Source: Verrucomicrobiales bacterium (GTDB lineage Bacteria; Verrucomicrobiota; Verrucomicrobiia; Verrucomicrobiales; Verrucomicrobiaceae). From it: a DNA stretch of 16,106 nt. Of the stretch, positions 14,765-16,106 are shown in pieces. The notes below the pieces were generated by a model. The model saw nothing but the letters and a program-made list of their open reading frames with translations. It made no database searches and had not been told where the DNA came from. The first letter of the stretch is position 1; every line of letters begins with the position of its first letter. The stretch lies in contig DNXB01000156.1 in assembly GCA_003506995.1 (NCBI GenBank), positions 1 through 16,106 on the forward strand. Direction: 5' to 3'. A program made the position numbers and the translations under genes.

Positions 14765-16106
14765 TCAGACCGCCATTGTTGCCATTGGCAGTTCCAGCTT
14801 CGCCAGGCTCGACTCCTGCGTTTGAAAAAACGTCACCTGACCGGTGCTCACGTCATACAGTGCTCCAACGATGGCGATTTTTCCCTCGCGCACCAGCTTG
14901 TCGAGCGCCGTACTGCGCTCGCGGATGACATGGATGGTGCGGATGACATTGCAGCGGGAAACCTCGTTGGAATAGGCTGCTTTTTCGCCGGGAAGCCATT
15001 GATTGGGCAGTTTGCAGGTCTTCGGGTCGATGCACTGCTGAATCTCGGTGACAAGGCCGTCGAGATTGCCGCACCCAGTGGCTTCCGCGGCGGTTTTCTG
15101 GCTGCAAATGAGATCCACGGCGGCATTCACCGCGCCACAGCTCGTGTGCCCCATCACGACGACCAGCTTCGATCCCGCCACCACGCACGCGTATTCCATG
15201 CTGCCGATGAGATCACGCGCGGCGATGTTGCCCGCCACACGCGCGCTGAAAATATCCCCGAGGCCGAGGTCAAAGATAACCTCCGCCGGTGTGCGGGAGT
15301 CGATGCAGCTCAACACGGCTGCCATGGGGAACTGTCCCGATGCCGTGGCAGCCACCTGACGGCTGAAATCGCGCTGGATGCGCTCACCGGCGAGGAAGCG
15401 CCGGTTGCCGTCCTGCAAAATGCCCAGCACCGCGACCGGGGTGAGGCCGCTCTGCACCTCGCGGCTGGTGAAGTCGATGAATTCAATGTGGTCATTGAAA
15501 TCGTAGTGGTCTTTGAAACCAACGAGGCTGACCTCGACACCGTGCGCCTTGGAGGTGGTGTCGTGGAAGTCGGAAATCAGGTCACGGATGTCCGGGTCGA
15601 TGTAGTCGGTGCTGCGCGCATCAATGAGCACATGGCCGCCACGAGGCACGTCATGGAGTGTTTTTTCAATGGTGGCCCGGTTCAGGAAGCTCACCTGGTT
15701 TGCCAGCTCGATGCGCAGCACATCGCCGGAGGAGTGTTTTTCCATGATGCGGCGCAGCGGGCGGCGCAGATTGCTGTGCAGGATGAACAAAATGGTGATG
15801 CCCAGGCCGATCAGCACACCGACGAGCAAGTCCGTCAGCACAATGGCGGCGATCGTGATGGCAAAGGGCAGGAACTGCCGTGTGCCTTCGTTCCACATGC
15901 TCTTGAACAACACGGGGCTGGCCAGCTTTAAGCCGGTCGTGATCAAAATGGCGGCCAGGGCCGCCAGCGGAATCTCATTGAGCCACTGCGGCATCGTGAC
16001 CACGCACAGCACCAGCAGCACGCCATGCAGGATGGCGCTGAGTTTCGTCCTGCCGCCCGCGTTGATATTCACCGACGATCGGACGATCACGCTCGTCATC
16101 GGCAGG
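14765..16106 (-). CDS. SulP transporter-STAS-beta-carbonic anhydrase fusion, 5' end cut off by window
   Basis: The last 446 codons are visible; the frame is open past base 16106, so most membrane spans lie outside. The visible part begins LPMTSVIVRSSVNINAGGRTKLSAILHG, the conserved SulP segment, followed by three to four hydrophobic spans (about residues 20-110 of the fragment, counted from the Met at 16099). A STAS-like domain follows (about 125-215). The C-terminal beta-carbonic anhydrase has LSCIDSRTPAE (zinc-ligand Cys at 15305-15307, with the Asp-x-Arg dyad) and MGHTSCGAV (zinc ligands His at 15146-15148 and Cys at 15137-15139). All three zinc ligands are present, so the enzyme should be active. 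SulP proteins fused to carbonic anhydrase have been proposed to be bicarbonate transporters. The fusion suggests uptake of bicarbonate or sulfate coupled to CO2 hydration; the substrate is inference. Confidence 0.93.
   Translation of the reverse strand, partial: LPMTSVIVRSSVNINAGGRTKLSAILHGVLLVLCVVTMPQWLNEIPLAALAAILITTGLKLASPVLFKSMWNEGTRQFLPFAITIAAIVLTDLLVGVLIGLGITILFILHSNLRRPLRRIMEKHSSGDVLRIELANQVSFLNRATIEKTLHDVPRGGHVLIDARSTDYIDPDIRDLISDFHDTTSKAHGVEVSLVGFKDHYDFNDHIEFIDFTSREVQSGLTPVAVLGILQDGNRRFLAGERIQRDFSRQVAATASGQFPMAAVLSCIDSRTPAEVIFDLGLGDIFSARVAGNIAARDLIGSMEYACVVAGSKLVVVMGHTSCGAVNAAVDLICSQKTAAEATGCGNLDGLVTEIQQCIDPKTCKLPNQWLPGEKAAYSNEVSRCNVIRTIHVIRERSTALDKLVREGKIAIVGALYDVSTGQVTFFQTQESSLAKLELPMATMAV

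Noticed and set aside
1..16106. CRISPR array, insertion sequence, prophage or origin
   Set aside because: No spaced direct-repeat array, transposase or integrase gene, terminal inverted repeats or DnaA-box cluster were seen on either strand.

Overview
The window is an ordinary-looking, gene-dense stretch of a fairly GC-rich bacterial chromosome. It carries core replication genes, a tRNA, a lipid-degradation operon and a metal-sensing sigma-factor module. The phylum Verrucomicrobiota (Prosthecobacter/Verrucomicrobium-like) is my best guess. It rests on family resemblance, GC content and the scarcity of Shine-Dalgarno sites: only two genes have a clear AGGAG. This is inference; no marker in the window proves it. 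I see no insertion sequence, prophage, CRISPR array or origin, and no gene-free stretch over 300 bases.

Left part (1-3606). On the minus strand, in transcription order, come a Sel1-repeat secretory protein (3419-1713), its hairpin-plus-T-run terminator, a tRNA-Ala(GGC) with encoded CCA, a small unrecognised protein with a signal peptide (1538-846), and dnaN for the sliding clamp, which runs off the left edge. The replicative helicase gene dnaB (3607-5118, plus) diverges from the Sel1 gene.

Middle (5123-13352, minus). A tightly packed cluster reads patatin-like lipase, PaaK-like acyl-CoA ligase, thiolase, enoyl-CoA hydratase/3-hydroxyacyl-CoA dehydrogenase fusion, long acyl-CoA dehydrogenase, then mscL after 79 bases. 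The first five are linked by overlaps or gaps of at most 23 bases. Together they could release fatty acids from lipid, activate them and run a full beta-oxidation cycle. The mechanosensitive channel gene mscL ends convergent with dnaB.

Right part (13353-16106). Divergent from the lipase is a three-gene plus-strand module with overlapping genes: a one-helix membrane protein, a membrane-anchored periplasmic sensor and an ECF sigma factor. Order, sizes and metal-ligand residues match the cnrYXH cobalt/nickel regulators, but no efflux genes accompany it in this window. It ends 4 bases from the convergent end of a SulP transporter-STAS-beta-carbonic anhydrase fusion gene, probably for bicarbonate uptake, which runs off the right edge.

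The most noteworthy items are the cnrYXH-like module without neighbouring efflux genes and the secreted protein with nuclease-like motifs.
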